Source: Devosia neptuniae (lineage in GTDB: Bacteria > Pseudomonadota > Alphaproteobacteria > Rhizobiales > Devosiaceae). Taken from it: a DNA stretch of 64,000 nucleotides. Both the position numbers and the translations under genes were made by a program. Positions 54,186 to 62,971 of the stretch are shown here, in pieces. The stretch covers positions 3,716,501 to 3,780,500 of the forward strand of contig NZ_CP104965.1 of the NCBI RefSeq assembly GCF_025452235.1. The letters run 5' to 3'. Below the pieces are notes generated by a model that had not been told where the DNA came from, did no database searches, and worked only from the letters and a program-made list of their open reading frames with translations. Numbering within the stretch: the first letter of the stretch is position 1; each line of letters starts with the position of its first letter.

Positions 54186-54794
54186 ATGAGCATTCAGGAA
54201 CACTTCATCCCCGCCGAAAAGCCCTGGTCCGGTATTGTGCGCAAGGGCCAGACCATCCGCATTGTCGACAGCGAAGGCCAGCAGGCCGTCGATACCCTGT
54301 TCTACAAGGCCGACGACTTCTCCGAGCGTTATAGCGGCCAGGACACGCTTCGCGTCCAGGGCAGTGCCTATGTCGGCATCGGCACAAAAGTCATCAGCAA
54401 TGAAGGCAATGTCATGCTGGTGGTGACGGCCGATAGCTGCGGCCGCCACGACACTTCGGCGGGCGCCTGCTCCTGCGAAAGCAACACCGTCCGCTTCGGC
54501 TACAACACCAAATATCTCCACGCCTGCCGCGACAATTTCCTGCTCGAAGTCACCAAACACGGCATGGGCAAGCGCGACATCGTCCCCAATATCAACTTCT
54601 TTATGAACGTGCCCATCGAGCCCTCCGGCCAGATGACCATCGTCGACGGCCTCTCCGCCCCCGGCGATCATGTCGAACTGCGGGCCGAAATGGACGTCCT
54701 CTGCGTCATCTCCAACTGCCCGCAAGTGAACAACCCCTGCAACGGCTTCAACCCGACGCCGATCAAGGTCGTGATTTCGGGGGATGCTGCATGA
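54186..54794 (+). CDS. DUF1989 protein, urea/guanidine carboxylase-associated protein 1 (carboxyguanidine deiminase subunit)
   Basis: A 202-residue protein of the UAAP1 type, the likely metal-binding partner of the protein before it. The potential ligands C85, H88, C95 and C97 are in DSCGRHDTSAGACSCESN, and another pair of cysteines is in ISNCPQVNNPCNGFNPTP. GGGGAGA precedes ATG 54186; the frame is open to 54138 but without a ribosome site. Together the two should hydrolyse carboxyguanidine to allophanate plus ammonia (established for this operon type; inferred here). Confidence 0.84.
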   Translation: MSIQEHFIPAEKPWSGIVRKGQTIRIVDSEGQQAVDTLFYKADDFSERYSGQDTLRVQGSAYVGIGTKVISNEGNVMLVVTADSCGRHDTSAGACSCESNTVRFGYNTKYLHACRDNFLLEVTKHGMGKRDIVPNINFFMNVPIEPSGQMTIVDGLSAPGDHVELRAEMDVLCVISNCPQVNNPCNGFNPTPIKVVISGDAA

Positions 54795-54841
54795 TCTTGC
54801 ACCGTATAGCCGCAGATCGCGCCTGCGGGGGGCACTGAACC

Positions 54842-57800
54842 ATGTTCACCAAAGTCCTCATCGCCAATCGCGGCGAAATCGCCGTGCGCGTCATCAAAAC
54901 CCTGCGCCGCATGGACATCGCCTCGGTCGCCGTCTATTCCGACGCCGACCGCTTCACCAAGGCCATCTCGCTCGCCGATGAAGCCGTCCGTCTCGGCCCG
55001 GCGCCCGCCAGCGAGAGCTATCTCGATATCGACGCCGTCATCGCCGCCTGCAAATCCACCGGCGCCCAGGCGGTCCATCCCGGCTACGGCTTTCTCAGCG
55101 AAAACATCAGATTCGCCGAACGGCTAGCCGCCGAAGGCATCGCCTTTATCGGACCGACTCCGGCCAATATCAAAGCCTTCGGCCTCAAGCACACCGCCCG
55201 CGAACTGGCCAAGGCCAGCGGCGTCCCCCTGCTGCCGGGCACGGACCTGCTGACCAGTGCCGCCGAAGCCCTGTCTGCGGCCGAAACCGTCGGCTACCCC
55301 GTCATGCTCAAAAGCACGGCCGGCGGCGGCGGTATCGGCATGCAACTCTGCGCCGACGCTTCGACTCTCGCCGCCGCCTTCGACAGCGTGCAGCGCACCG
55401 CCACGGCCAGCTTTGGCGATGCCCGCGTCTATATCGAGCGCTTCGTCTCCGATGCCCGCCATGTCGAAGTGCAGATATTCGGCGACGGCAAAGGTGGGGT
55501 TATCGCCCTGGGCGAACGTGATTGCTCCCTGCAGCGCCGCAACCAGAAAGTTGTCGAGGAAACCCCCGCGCCCGGCCTCACTGACGCCACCCGCGCCCGC
55601 CTGCACAAAGCCGCTACCGATCTGGGCGCCGCCGCCGCCTACGCCTCCGCCGGCACCGTGGAATTCATCTACGATCCCATCCGCGAGGATTTCTATTTCC
55701 TTGAGGTCAATACCCGCCTCCAGGTCGAACATCCCGTCACCGAAGCCGTATTCGGCATCGACCTTGTCGAATGGATGATCCGCCAGGCCGCCGGCGAAGA
55801 CCCCATAGCGACAGCCGGCCCGATCACCCCCAAAGGCGCCTCCATCGAAGTGCGCCTCTATGCCGAAATCCCGCATGCCAATTTCCAGCCCAGCGCGGGC
55901 CTGCTGACTGAAGTGCGGTTCTCCGACAGCGCCCGTATCGACACCTGGATCGAAACCGGCACCGAGGTCACCCCCTATTACGACCCCATGCTGGCCAAGA
56001 TCATCGTGGCCGGGGCCGACCGCCCCACTGCCATCGCCAATCTGCGCGCCGCGCTCAACGACACCTCGATCACCGGCATCGAAACCAATCTGGCATATCT
56101 CCGCGCCATCGCAGCCTCCGATCTGCTCGCCAGCGGCAAGGTGGCCACCACTGCGCTCAAGGACTTCGCTTTCATCCCCGATGTCATCGAAGTCCTCGCC
56201 CCCGGCGCGCAATCAAGCCTGCAGGAACTCCCCGGGCGTCTGGGCCTCTGGCATGTCGGCGTGCCCCCGAGCGGCCCCATGGACGAGCGCTCCTTCCGCC
56301 ACGCCAACCGCCTCGTCGGCAACGCCGACGTTACGGCTGCACTCGAACTCACTGTCGCCGGCCCCACCCTGCGCTTTCACGCCCCCGCCACTATCGCGCT
56401 GGCTGGCGCCGCCATGCCGATGAAGCTCGACGGCGCCCTTGTCGCCCACAACTCGGCAATCGCCGTCGCCGCCGGGCAAACCCTGAGCATCGGCGCCATC
56501 GCCGGCCCCGGCCAACGCAGCTATCTCGCCGTGTCCGGCGGCTTCGCGGCTCCCGTGGTCCTCGGCTCCCGCGCCACCTTCGGCCTTGGCCAATTCGGCG
56601 GCCACGCCACCAGCACGCTCAAAGCAGGCCAGGTGCTCCATCTCGCCCGCGCCGAGCAGACAGCCGCCCGGCCCGCCAGCGCCCCGGCACCCCTCTCCCG
56701 CCACTGGGATGTCGGCGTGCTTTACGGCCCCCATGGCGCGCCGGACTTCTTCCTCGATACCGATATCGAAACCCTCTTCGCCACCGATTACGAGGTCCAC
56801 TTCAACAGTGCCCGCACCGGCGTCCGTCTCATCGGCCCCGCCCCCAAATGGGCCCGCACCGATGGCGGCGAAGCGGGCTTGCACCCCTCGAATCTGCACG
56901 ACAATGCCTATGCCGTCGGCGCCATCGACTTCACCGGCGACATGCCCATCATCCTGGGCCCCGATGGTCCGAGCCTGGGCGGCTTCGTCTGCCCCGCCGT
57001 CATCGCCCGCGACGAACTCTGGAAAATGGGCCAGTTCAAGCCCGGCGACACCATCCGCTTCCGGCCCCTCGCCCGCCCCGACGATCCGATTGCCGCGCCC
57101 GCCATCCAGCGCCCGGACATCGACACCGGCTCGGCCATTCTTGCCCGCTCCGATGATGGTCCCGTGCCGGTCGTCTATCGCCGCCAGGGCGACGACAACC
57201 TGCTGGTCGAATATGGCGACATGTCCCTCGATATCGCGCTGCGTTTGCGCGTTCACTTGTTGATGAAATCCATCCAGCGGGACGGCAAAATCGGGGCCAT
57301 TGACCTCACCCCCGGCATCCGTTCGCTGCAAATTCACTATGACGGCACCGCCATGTCGCGCAGCCGCTTACTGGGTTTGCTGGGGGAAATCGAAAAATCT
57401 CTCCCCGCCGCCGAAGAGGTGGTCGTCCCCAGCCGGATCGTGCACCTGCCTTTGTCCTGGAATGATCCGGACATTCAGCTGGCGATGCAGAAATACCAGG
57501 AATTGGTGCGCCCCAACGCGCCCTGGTGCCCGGACAATATCGAGTTCATCCGCCGCATTAACGGCCTCGACAGCGTCGACGCCGTCAAGCAAACCATCTT
57601 CGACGCCAGCTATCTCGTGCTCGGCCTGGGCGACGTTTATCTGGGCGCTCCGGTCGCCACCCCGGTCGATCCGCGCCATCGCCTCGTCACCACCAAATAC
57701 AACCCCGCCCGCACCTGGACGCCTGAAAACGCCGTCGGCATTGGCGGGGCCTATATGTGCATCTACGGCATGGAAGGCCCAGGCGGATATCAGCTGTTCG

Positions 57801-58378
57801 GCCGCACCATTCAGGTCTGGAACACCTGGCGCTCGACACCCGCCTTCCAGCCGCAAAAGCCCTGGCTGCTCAATTTCTTCGACCAGATCCGCTTCTTCCC
57901 CGTCGATCATCAGGAGCTGGCCGAAGCCCGCGCCGCCTTCCCGCATGGCGCCTATCCCATCCGCATCGAGGAGACAAAATTCTCCTATGCCGACTACGCG
58001 CGTGACCTTGCGGCAAATGCCAACAGCATCACCGCCTTCAAGACCCGCCAGCAAGCCGCCTTCGACGCCGAACGCAATCGCTGGAAGGCTGAGGGCCTCG
58101 ATAGCTTCGTCGCCGACGACGCCGGCAACGGCGCTTTGGAGGGCGATATCCCTGCCGGATGCTTCGGCGTCGGCAGCACCGTCCCCGGCAATATCTGGAA
58201 AATCCTGGTCGAAGACGGCGCCGCTGTCGCCGAAGGCGAAGCCGTCGCCATCGTGGAATCCATGAAAATGGAAATCACCGTCACCGCCCACGCCGCCGGC
58301 CGCGTCCGCGACGTCCGCGCGGCCCCTGGCCGCAATGTCAAAACCGGCGATGTCATCGTCGTTCTGGAGGAAATCTGA
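54842..58378 (+). CDS. Biotin-dependent guanidine carboxylase (urea carboxylase family)
   Basis: A 1178-residue, single-chain, ATP- and biotin-dependent carboxylase. Residues 1-445 are the biotin carboxylase (IANRGEIAVRVIKTLRRMDI, HPGYGFLSENIRFAE, glycine loop KSTAGGGGIGM, EVNTRLQVEHPVTEAV). About 450-760 and 775-1020 are the two halves of the carboxyltransferase, like the KipA and KipI proteins (GPMDERSFRHANRLVGN; GDDNLLVEYGDMSLDIALRL). About 1103-1178 is the biotin carrier with K1142 in ESMKMEI. The family includes true urea carboxylases; the riboswitch and the two DUF1989 genes make guanidine the likely substrate. Confidence 0.92.
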   Translation: MFTKVLIANRGEIAVRVIKTLRRMDIASVAVYSDADRFTKAISLADEAVRLGPAPASESYLDIDAVIAACKSTGAQAVHPGYGFLSENIRFAERLAAEGIAFIGPTPANIKAFGLKHTARELAKASGVPLLPGTDLLTSAAEALSAAETVGYPVMLKSTAGGGGIGMQLCADASTLAAAFDSVQRTATASFGDARVYIERFVSDARHVEVQIFGDGKGGVIALGERDCSLQRRNQKVVEETPAPGLTDATRARLHKAATDLGAAAAYASAGTVEFIYDPIREDFYFLEVNTRLQVEHPVTEAVFGIDLVEWMIRQAAGEDPIATAGPITPKGASIEVRLYAEIPHANFQPSAGLLTEVRFSDSARIDTWIETGTEVTPYYDPMLAKIIVAGADRPTAIANLRAALNDTSITGIETNLAYLRAIAASDLLASGKVATTALKDFAFIPDVIEVLAPGAQSSLQELPGRLGLWHVGVPPSGPMDERSFRHANRLVGNADVTAALELTVAGPTLRFHAPATIALAGAAMPMKLDGALVAHNSAIAVAAGQTLSIGAIAGPGQRSYLAVSGGFAAPVVLGSRATFGLGQFGGHATSTLKAGQVLHLARAEQTAARPASAPAPLSRHWDVGVLYGPHGAPDFFLDTDIETLFATDYEVHFNSARTGVRLIGPAPKWARTDGGEAGLHPSNLHDNAYAVGAIDFTGDMPIILGPDGPSLGGFVCPAVIARDELWKMGQFKPGDTIRFRPLARPDDPIAAPAIQRPDIDTGSAILARSDDGPVPVVYRRQGDDNLLVEYGDMSLDIALRLRVHLLMKSIQRDGKIGAIDLTPGIRSLQIHYDGTAMSRSRLLGLLGEIEKSLPAAEEVVVPSRIVHLPLSWNDPDIQLAMQKYQELVRPNAPWCPDNIEFIRRINGLDSVDAVKQTIFDASYLVLGLGDVYLGAPVATPVDPRHRLVTTKYNPARTWTPENAVGIGGAYMCIYGMEGPGGYQLFGRTIQVWNTWRSTPAFQPQKPWLLNFFDQIRFFPVDHQELAEARAAFPHGAYPIRIEETKFSYADYARDLAANANSITAFKTRQQAAFDAERNRWKAEGLDSFVADDAGNGALEGDIPAGCFGVGSTVPGNIWKILVEDGAAVAEGEAVAIVESMKMEITVTAHAAGRVRDVRAAPGRNVKTGDVIVVLEEI

Positions 58379-60183
58379 TGCTGCCGATCATGCTGGACCT
58401 GGCCACTCTCAAAGCCCTCTATGCAGAGGGAAAGGCGACCCCGCTCGACATCATCCAAGCCGTCATAGAACGCCGCGCCGCCTGGCCCGACAAGGCCGTG
58501 TTCATCACCCCGGTCAGTGACGAAACCCTCCGCTCGGCCGCCGAAACCCTGATGGCCGAGCATCCAGAACCCAATAGCCTGCCGCTCTGGGGTATCCCCT
58601 TCGCGGTCAAGGACAATATCGATGTGGCGGGCCTGCCTACCACGGCCGCCTGCCCGGCTTTTGCCTATCAGCCCGCCGCCGACGCGACAGTCATCGCCCG
58701 CCTGCGCGCGGCGGGCGCCATCGTCATCGGCAAGACCAATCTCGATCAGTTCGCCACCGGCCTCAACGGCACCCGCTCGCCCCATGGCGCGCCACGCTCC
58801 GTCTTCGACGCCGACTATGTCTCGGGCGGCTCCAGCTCCGGCTCGGCTGTCACCGTCGCCGCCGGCTTCGCTACTTTCTCCCTGGGCACCGACACAGCCG
58901 GCTCCGGCCGCGTCCCCGCCATGTTCAACAATCTTGTCGGCATCAAGCCGACACCGGGCCTCTTGCCCAATACCGGTGTGATCCCCGCCTGCAAAAGCGT
59001 TGATTGCGTGACCATTTTCGCGGCGACCGTGGGCGATGGCGTTGCCGTCCGCAAAGTGGCCGAAGGCTTCGACGCTACCGATCCCTTCTCCCGCCGCGCC
59101 ACTTGGGCCAACCTGCCCATTTCAAGCCTGTGCGTCGGCGTTCTCGATGGCGCCGAGCGCGAATTCTTCGGCAATACCGAGGTCGAGAAGCTCTATGACT
59201 CGGCCATAGAAAATACCCGCGCCCTGGGCGCCACCATCGTCCCCTTCGACTATGCCCCGTTCCGCCAAGCCGCTGCCCTGCTCTATGACGGTCCCTGGGT
59301 CGCCGAGCGCCTGGCTGCTCTCGAAGATTTCTTTGCCAGCAACGAGGCCGATTTCGACCCGACCGTCCGCGCCATCATCGCCGGCGCCAAGGGCAAGACC
59401 GCGGTCGAAGCCTTCAACGGCAAATACCGGCTGGAGGAATTGCGCCGCATCACCGAAGCCGAATGGGCCAAGGCCGATGTGCTGCTGCTCCCCACATCGC
59501 CCACCACCTATACCGTGGCCGAAATGCAGGCCGACCCGATCCGGCGCAATTCGCATTTCGGCCGCTACACCAATTTCGTCAATCTGCTCGATTGCGCAGC
59601 CATCGCCATTCCGGCGGGCTTCGACAGCGCCGGCCACCTGCCTGCCGGCGTCACTCTTGTCGCTCCCGCCTTCACCGACGATGCATTGGCCCCCCTCGCC
59701 GACGCCCTGCACCGCCGCGCCGCCAGCGGCATGGGCCGCGACAAGACCGCGACCCTGCCCGAAGCCAGCAAGGTTCCGGCCGCGCCCGACGCCTTCATTC
59801 CCATTGCCGTCGTCGGCGCTCATCTGAGCGGCATGCCGCTCAATCACGAACTAACCGGCCCCGGCGGACGCCTGCTCAGAAGCTGCCGCACCGGAGCCGA
59901 TTACCAGCTCTTCGCCCTGCCCGGCACAGTCCCGCCCAAGCCGGGCATGGTGCAGCAACCCGGCTTCGCGGGGGCTGGCCTCGAAGTCGAAATCTGGGCT
60001 CTCCCCGCCGCCGCCTTCGGCCAATTCGTCGCCCGCATTCCCGCCCCGCTCGGTATTGGCAAGATCAGCCTCGACGACGGCAGCACGGTTTCAGGCTTCC
60101 TCTGCGAAGCCCATGCCGTCTCCGGCGCCCAGGACATCACCCATCACGGCGGTTGGCGCAATTTCATCGCCTCCCGCACCTGA
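58378..60183 (+). CDS. atzF: Allophanate hydrolase
   Basis: A 601-residue amidase-signature enzyme that turns allophanate into two ammonia and two CO2, the last step of the pathway. The Ser-cisSer-Lys triad is visible: K78 (FAVKDN), S152 (SGGSSSGSA) and S176 (DTAGSGR). A C-terminal domain (about residue 475 on, with MPLNHELTGPGGRLLRSC and HGGWRNFIASRT) is the second domain of allophanate hydrolases, thought to act on the N-carboxyurea intermediate. The ATG at 58378 overlaps the carboxylase TGA and has GAGGAAA ahead. Confidence 0.93.
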   Translation: MLPIMLDLATLKALYAEGKATPLDIIQAVIERRAAWPDKAVFITPVSDETLRSAAETLMAEHPEPNSLPLWGIPFAVKDNIDVAGLPTTAACPAFAYQPAADATVIARLRAAGAIVIGKTNLDQFATGLNGTRSPHGAPRSVFDADYVSGGSSSGSAVTVAAGFATFSLGTDTAGSGRVPAMFNNLVGIKPTPGLLPNTGVIPACKSVDCVTIFAATVGDGVAVRKVAEGFDATDPFSRRATWANLPISSLCVGVLDGAEREFFGNTEVEKLYDSAIENTRALGATIVPFDYAPFRQAAALLYDGPWVAERLAALEDFFASNEADFDPTVRAIIAGAKGKTAVEAFNGKYRLEELRRITEAEWAKADVLLLPTSPTTYTVAEMQADPIRRNSHFGRYTNFVNLLDCAAIAIPAGFDSAGHLPAGVTLVAPAFTDDALAPLADALHRRAASGMGRDKTATLPEASKVPAAPDAFIPIAVVGAHLSGMPLNHELTGPGGRLLRSCRTGADYQLFALPGTVPPKPGMVQQPGFAGAGLEVEIWALPAAAFGQFVARIPAPLGIGKISLDDGSTVSGFLCEAHAVSGAQDITHHGGWRNFIASRT

Positions 60184-60197
60184 CCAAGGAGACCAAA

Positions 60198-60305
60198 GTG
60201 CTGACCTGGCTCGCTAAACTTCGCCACCTTATCCAGCAGGGACTGATCGCCCGCATAGAGGCCATCGGCTCCCGCCGCTCCGTCGGCGATCGCCCCAAAC
60301 GCTGA
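60198..60305 (+). CDS. Possible 35-residue basic protein at the end of the guanidine operon
   Basis: A small ORF starting with GTG at 60198, only 14 bases after the allophanate hydrolase stop, with AAGGAGA in front at ideal spacing. The product (MLTWLAKLRHLIQQGLIARI, then about 15 more residues rich in Arg and Ser) would have one amphipathic helix and a basic tail. Length alone gives weak support; the ribosome site and position are the case for it. I recognise no family. Confidence 0.5.
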   Translation: MLTWLAKLRHLIQQGLIARIEAIGSRRSVGDRPKR

Positions 60306-60328
60306 AGCCCCTTGCCGGCCGCGTGATC

Positions 60329-61075
60329 CTAGTAGGTCGTGCGGCCGCCGGAGAGGTCGAAGACGCTGGCGGTGGTGAAGCTATTATCCTTGCTGACCAG
60401 CCAGGCGACCATGGCGGCGGCTTCCTCGACCTCGAGGAACCGGCCGCGGGGAATGCGGACCAGCATATAGTCGATGAATTCCTGGGTCAGCGTTTCCAGG
60501 ATGCGCGTTTTGGCGGTGGCCGGGGTGATGGCGTTGACGGCAATATCGAACTTGGCCAGCTCCTTGCCCAGCGATTTGGTGAGGCCGATCACGCCGGCCT
60601 TGGCGGCGGAATAGGCGGACAGATTGGGGTTGCCCTCTTTGCCGGCGACCGAGGAGATGTTGACGATGCGCCCGTAATTGCGGGCTTTCATCGATGGGAT
60701 CACCACCTTGTTGACGTAGAATGTACCATTGAGATTGATCTCGATGACGCGCCGCCATTCTTCGGAATCATAGTCTTCAAGGCTGGCATTGCTGCCGGCG
60801 ATGCCGGCTGAATTGACCAGGATCGACACCGGACCAATTTCAGCCTCGACCTGGGCGTGGGCAGCGGCGAGGCCGCTGAGGTCGGTGATATCAACGACTT
60901 TGCTGGACGCACCTTCGCCCAGTGCTGCTACGGCCTTGTCGAGCGCTGCGGCGTCGCGATCCCACAGGCTCACCTTGGCGCCGGAAGCCAGCATGCGGTG
61001 CGCCATGGCAAAACCCAGCCCTTGGGCGCCGCCGGTGATCACGGCGACCTGGCCATTCAAATCGATCTGGTTCAT
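60329..61075 (-). CDS. Short-chain dehydrogenase/reductase (3-oxoacyl-ACP reductase-like)
   Basis: A 248-residue classical SDR using NAD(P)H. It has the cofactor motif TGGAQGLG (residues 14-21), NSAG at 88, the catalytic S141/S142, Y155 and K159 (YSAAK), and VNAITPATAKT near the end. The closing SVFDLSGGRTTY is a common SDR ending. The substrate is not predictable; a sugar or polyol is as likely as a ketoacyl thioester. Confidence 0.9.
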   Translation of the reverse strand: MNQIDLNGQVAVITGGAQGLGFAMAHRMLASGAKVSLWDRDAAALDKAVAALGEGASSKVVDITDLSGLAAAHAQVEAEIGPVSILVNSAGIAGSNASLEDYDSEEWRRVIEINLNGTFYVNKVVIPSMKARNYGRIVNISSVAGKEGNPNLSAYSAAKAGVIGLTKSLGKELAKFDIAVNAITPATAKTRILETLTQEFIDYMLVRIPRGRFLEVEEAAAMVAWLVSKDNSFTTASVFDLSGGRTTY

Positions 61076-61215
61076 CTTGGAAAAGGCTTTCTACTCAAAT
61101 AGTTGCGACATCAGTCGTCGGCGATGGTCGCGCCGCAACCGGCACATCGCAGACTCACTGGCGCCCCTCCTCAGGCGGCGCTTCATGCAGACAAGCTATC
61201 GCTCTATCGCAGCGC

Positions 61216-61623
61216 TTAGAAGTCAAAACCCATCTGCGAGAGCGGCGCAGATTTGCGTGGCTTGGCCGGTGCTGGCGTGTCTGTCACGACTTCTACCACC
61301 GGATCAGAAACCGGCGCGGGCGCGGGCTTGGCCACCGGGGCAGATACGGCTTTTTGCACGGGAGCCGGCGCCAGCGTTTCCAGCCATTTGCGCACCGGTG
61401 CCAGGCGCTTGGCCTGCAAGGCATAGTGGTTTTCCCGGCCCGACTTTTCCTCGCGGATCAGTCCGGCCTCGCGCAACACCCGCAGATGGCGCGAAATGGC
61501 GGGGCGGCTAATGTCGAATTCGGCGGCAAGGCGGTGGACCGGCGAAGGCCCGACTTGCAGCAATTCGATGATGCGGCAGCGCGTCGGATCGGCCAGCGCG
61601 ATGAAGATGGGAACAGGGGCCAT
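61216..61623 (-). CDS. ArsR-family regulator with Pro/Ala-rich tail
   Basis: A 135-residue regulator. The first 85 residues form a winged helix (IFIALADPTRCRIIELLQVG, LAAEFDISRPAISRHLRVLR, EEKSGRENHYAL). The remaining roughly 50 are low-complexity, rich in Pro, Ala and Val, and end in SQMGFDF. It lacks the metal-binding cysteines of ArsR/SmtB sensors, like the family near START-domain proteins. What the tail does is unknown. Confidence 0.85.
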   Translation of the reverse strand: MAPVPIFIALADPTRCRIIELLQVGPSPVHRLAAEFDISRPAISRHLRVLREAGLIREEKSGRENHYALQAKRLAPVRKWLETLAPAPVQKAVSAPVAKPAPAPVSDPVVEVVTDTPAPAKPRKSAPLSQMGFDF

Positions 61624-61792
61624 AATTCTCTCGTATCGAAGCCCGTCTAAGTAACCCAGGCGTTACCCGTCAAGCCGGAACCGCTTGAAGTAGCAGCTTG
61701 TTCACCGGAACGATGTCTTTGCCCTAGTACGGCCTTGACGATGCGATAGTCTTCAAATCTGCGGGCGCGATGCCGGCAAGGAGCCTTCACGC

Positions 61793-62479
61793 GTGCAAAC
61801 GATCGTAAAGCCGACCTATTCATGGTGGAGCCGCCAGCAGCGGCCCTATACGATTGCCGAACTGGTCGTTGACTGTGCCGTCCACGTGCTGGGCCTGGTA
61901 GTCGCGGTTGCACTTGGCTCTGTCCTGCTGGCCTATGCCACGACCATCACGGCGCCTGAGGCCGTGCCAGCACTATCGCTTTATGTGGGAACGCTGATCG
62001 CCGTGTTAGGCGTATCGCTGGCTTACAATATGTGGCCGGTTTCGCCGATCAAACAGGTGTTGGCGCGCTTTGATCAGGCGGCGATCTTCCTTTTTATTGC
62101 AGGGACTTACACGCCATTCCTTGCGGTCATCGGCGGCACCACGGCCGGCATGGTGATGACCAGCTTCGTCTGGGGGGCCTCCCTTGTCGGCGTCGCCCTC
62201 AAGCTGATCGTGCCGCAGCGCTTTGGGCGGCTCGCCATCGTGCTCTATCTGGCCATCGGCTGGAGCGGCATCCTGGTGTTTCAGTCCCTGGCGCAGACGC
62301 TGCCCGCCAGCACGATGTGGCTGATATTGGCCGGCGGCGTGGTCTATTCCTTGGGGATCGTGTTCCACCTGTGGGAACGGCTGAAGTTCCAGAATGCCCT
62401 GTGGCACGTTTTCGTAGTCACCGGCGCGAGCTTGCATCTATGGGCCGTGCTCGATTGCATGGTGATCCACCGGCTCTAA
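61793..62479 (+). CDS. Hemolysin III family membrane protein (PAQR fold)
   Basis: A 228-residue integral-membrane protein with seven hydrophobic segments, of the HlyIII/PAQR superfamily. The metal-site region is recognisable in AELVVDCAVHVLGL, FDQAAIFLFIAGTYTPFLAV and the closing WHVFVVTGASLHLWAVL with its histidines. The name hemolysin is historical. GTG at 61793 follows AAGGAG (61779-61784) at good spacing. Its 3' end overlaps the next gene by 4 bases. Confidence 0.88.
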   Translation: MQTIVKPTYSWWSRQQRPYTIAELVVDCAVHVLGLVVAVALGSVLLAYATTITAPEAVPALSLYVGTLIAVLGVSLAYNMWPVSPIKQVLARFDQAAIFLFIAGTYTPFLAVIGGTTAGMVMTSFVWGASLVGVALKLIVPQRFGRLAIVLYLAIGWSGILVFQSLAQTLPASTMWLILAGGVVYSLGIVFHLWERLKFQNALWHVFVVTGASLHLWAVLDCMVIHRL

Positions 62480-62961
62480 TTGGCGACGGGCGCCCCGACC
62501 CTCGGATGGTCCATCGTGTCGCCGGGCTTGAGCCCGATTTCCACCGAGCGGCCGCCAGGGATTTCCAGCACGAATTGCACCGGCCCGTCGGACGGAATGC
62601 CCGTTGGGTCGTGCGGGCGGGCATTGACATGGATGTTTTTCACCACGCCCTTGGCATCCACGAAGATCATGTCGAGCGGGATGAAGGTGTTGCGCATCCA
62701 GAAAGAGACTGGCTGTTCGCCTTTGAAATCGAACAGCATGCCGGCGTCATCGGCCAGTTCCTGGCGATACATCAGCCCCTGCGCGCGGCTTTCCGCCGTG
62801 TCGACCACTTCCACGTTGAACTTGTAATCGCCGGTCGATGAATGCAGCACCAGCTTGCCTTCATCGCTGCAGGCGGCCAGGGGCGATGCGGCGAGAATGA
62901 CCGCCATGGCAATGCCAGCCCGGCGCAAGTTGGAGCCGATCCGATGGGCAGACAGGGTCAT
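62476..62961 (-). CDS. DUF192 lipoprotein
   Basis: A 161-residue protein of the DUF192 family. The N-terminus has a hydrophobic stretch and lipobox (LAAC, then SDEG), so it is probably a membrane-anchored lipoprotein. The core shows VVDTAESRAQGLMYRQEL, MLFDFKGEQPVSFWMRNTFI, PLDMIFVDAKGVVKNIHVNA and QFVLEIPGGRS. No reaction is known for the family. It ends facing the hemolysin III gene and lies 10 bases after the cold-shock gene, so they may share a transcript. Confidence 0.87.
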   Translation of the reverse strand: MTLSAHRIGSNLRRAGIAMAVILAASPLAACSDEGKLVLHSSTGDYKFNVEVVDTAESRAQGLMYRQELADDAGMLFDFKGEQPVSFWMRNTFIPLDMIFVDAKGVVKNIHVNARPHDPTGIPSDGPVQFVLEIPGGRSVEIGLKPGDTMDHPRVGAPVAN

Positions 62962-62971
62962 GCTGAAATTC

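Noticed and set aside
50615..60183. Urea uptake and urea amidolyase pathway
   Set aside because: The guanidine-I riboswitch and paired DUF1989 genes fit guanidine degradation better.
60303..60345. Terminator for the guanidine operon
   Set aside because: A GC-rich stem (GGCCGC/GCGGCC) is possible, but the loop is long, there is no T run and it overlaps the SDR stop.
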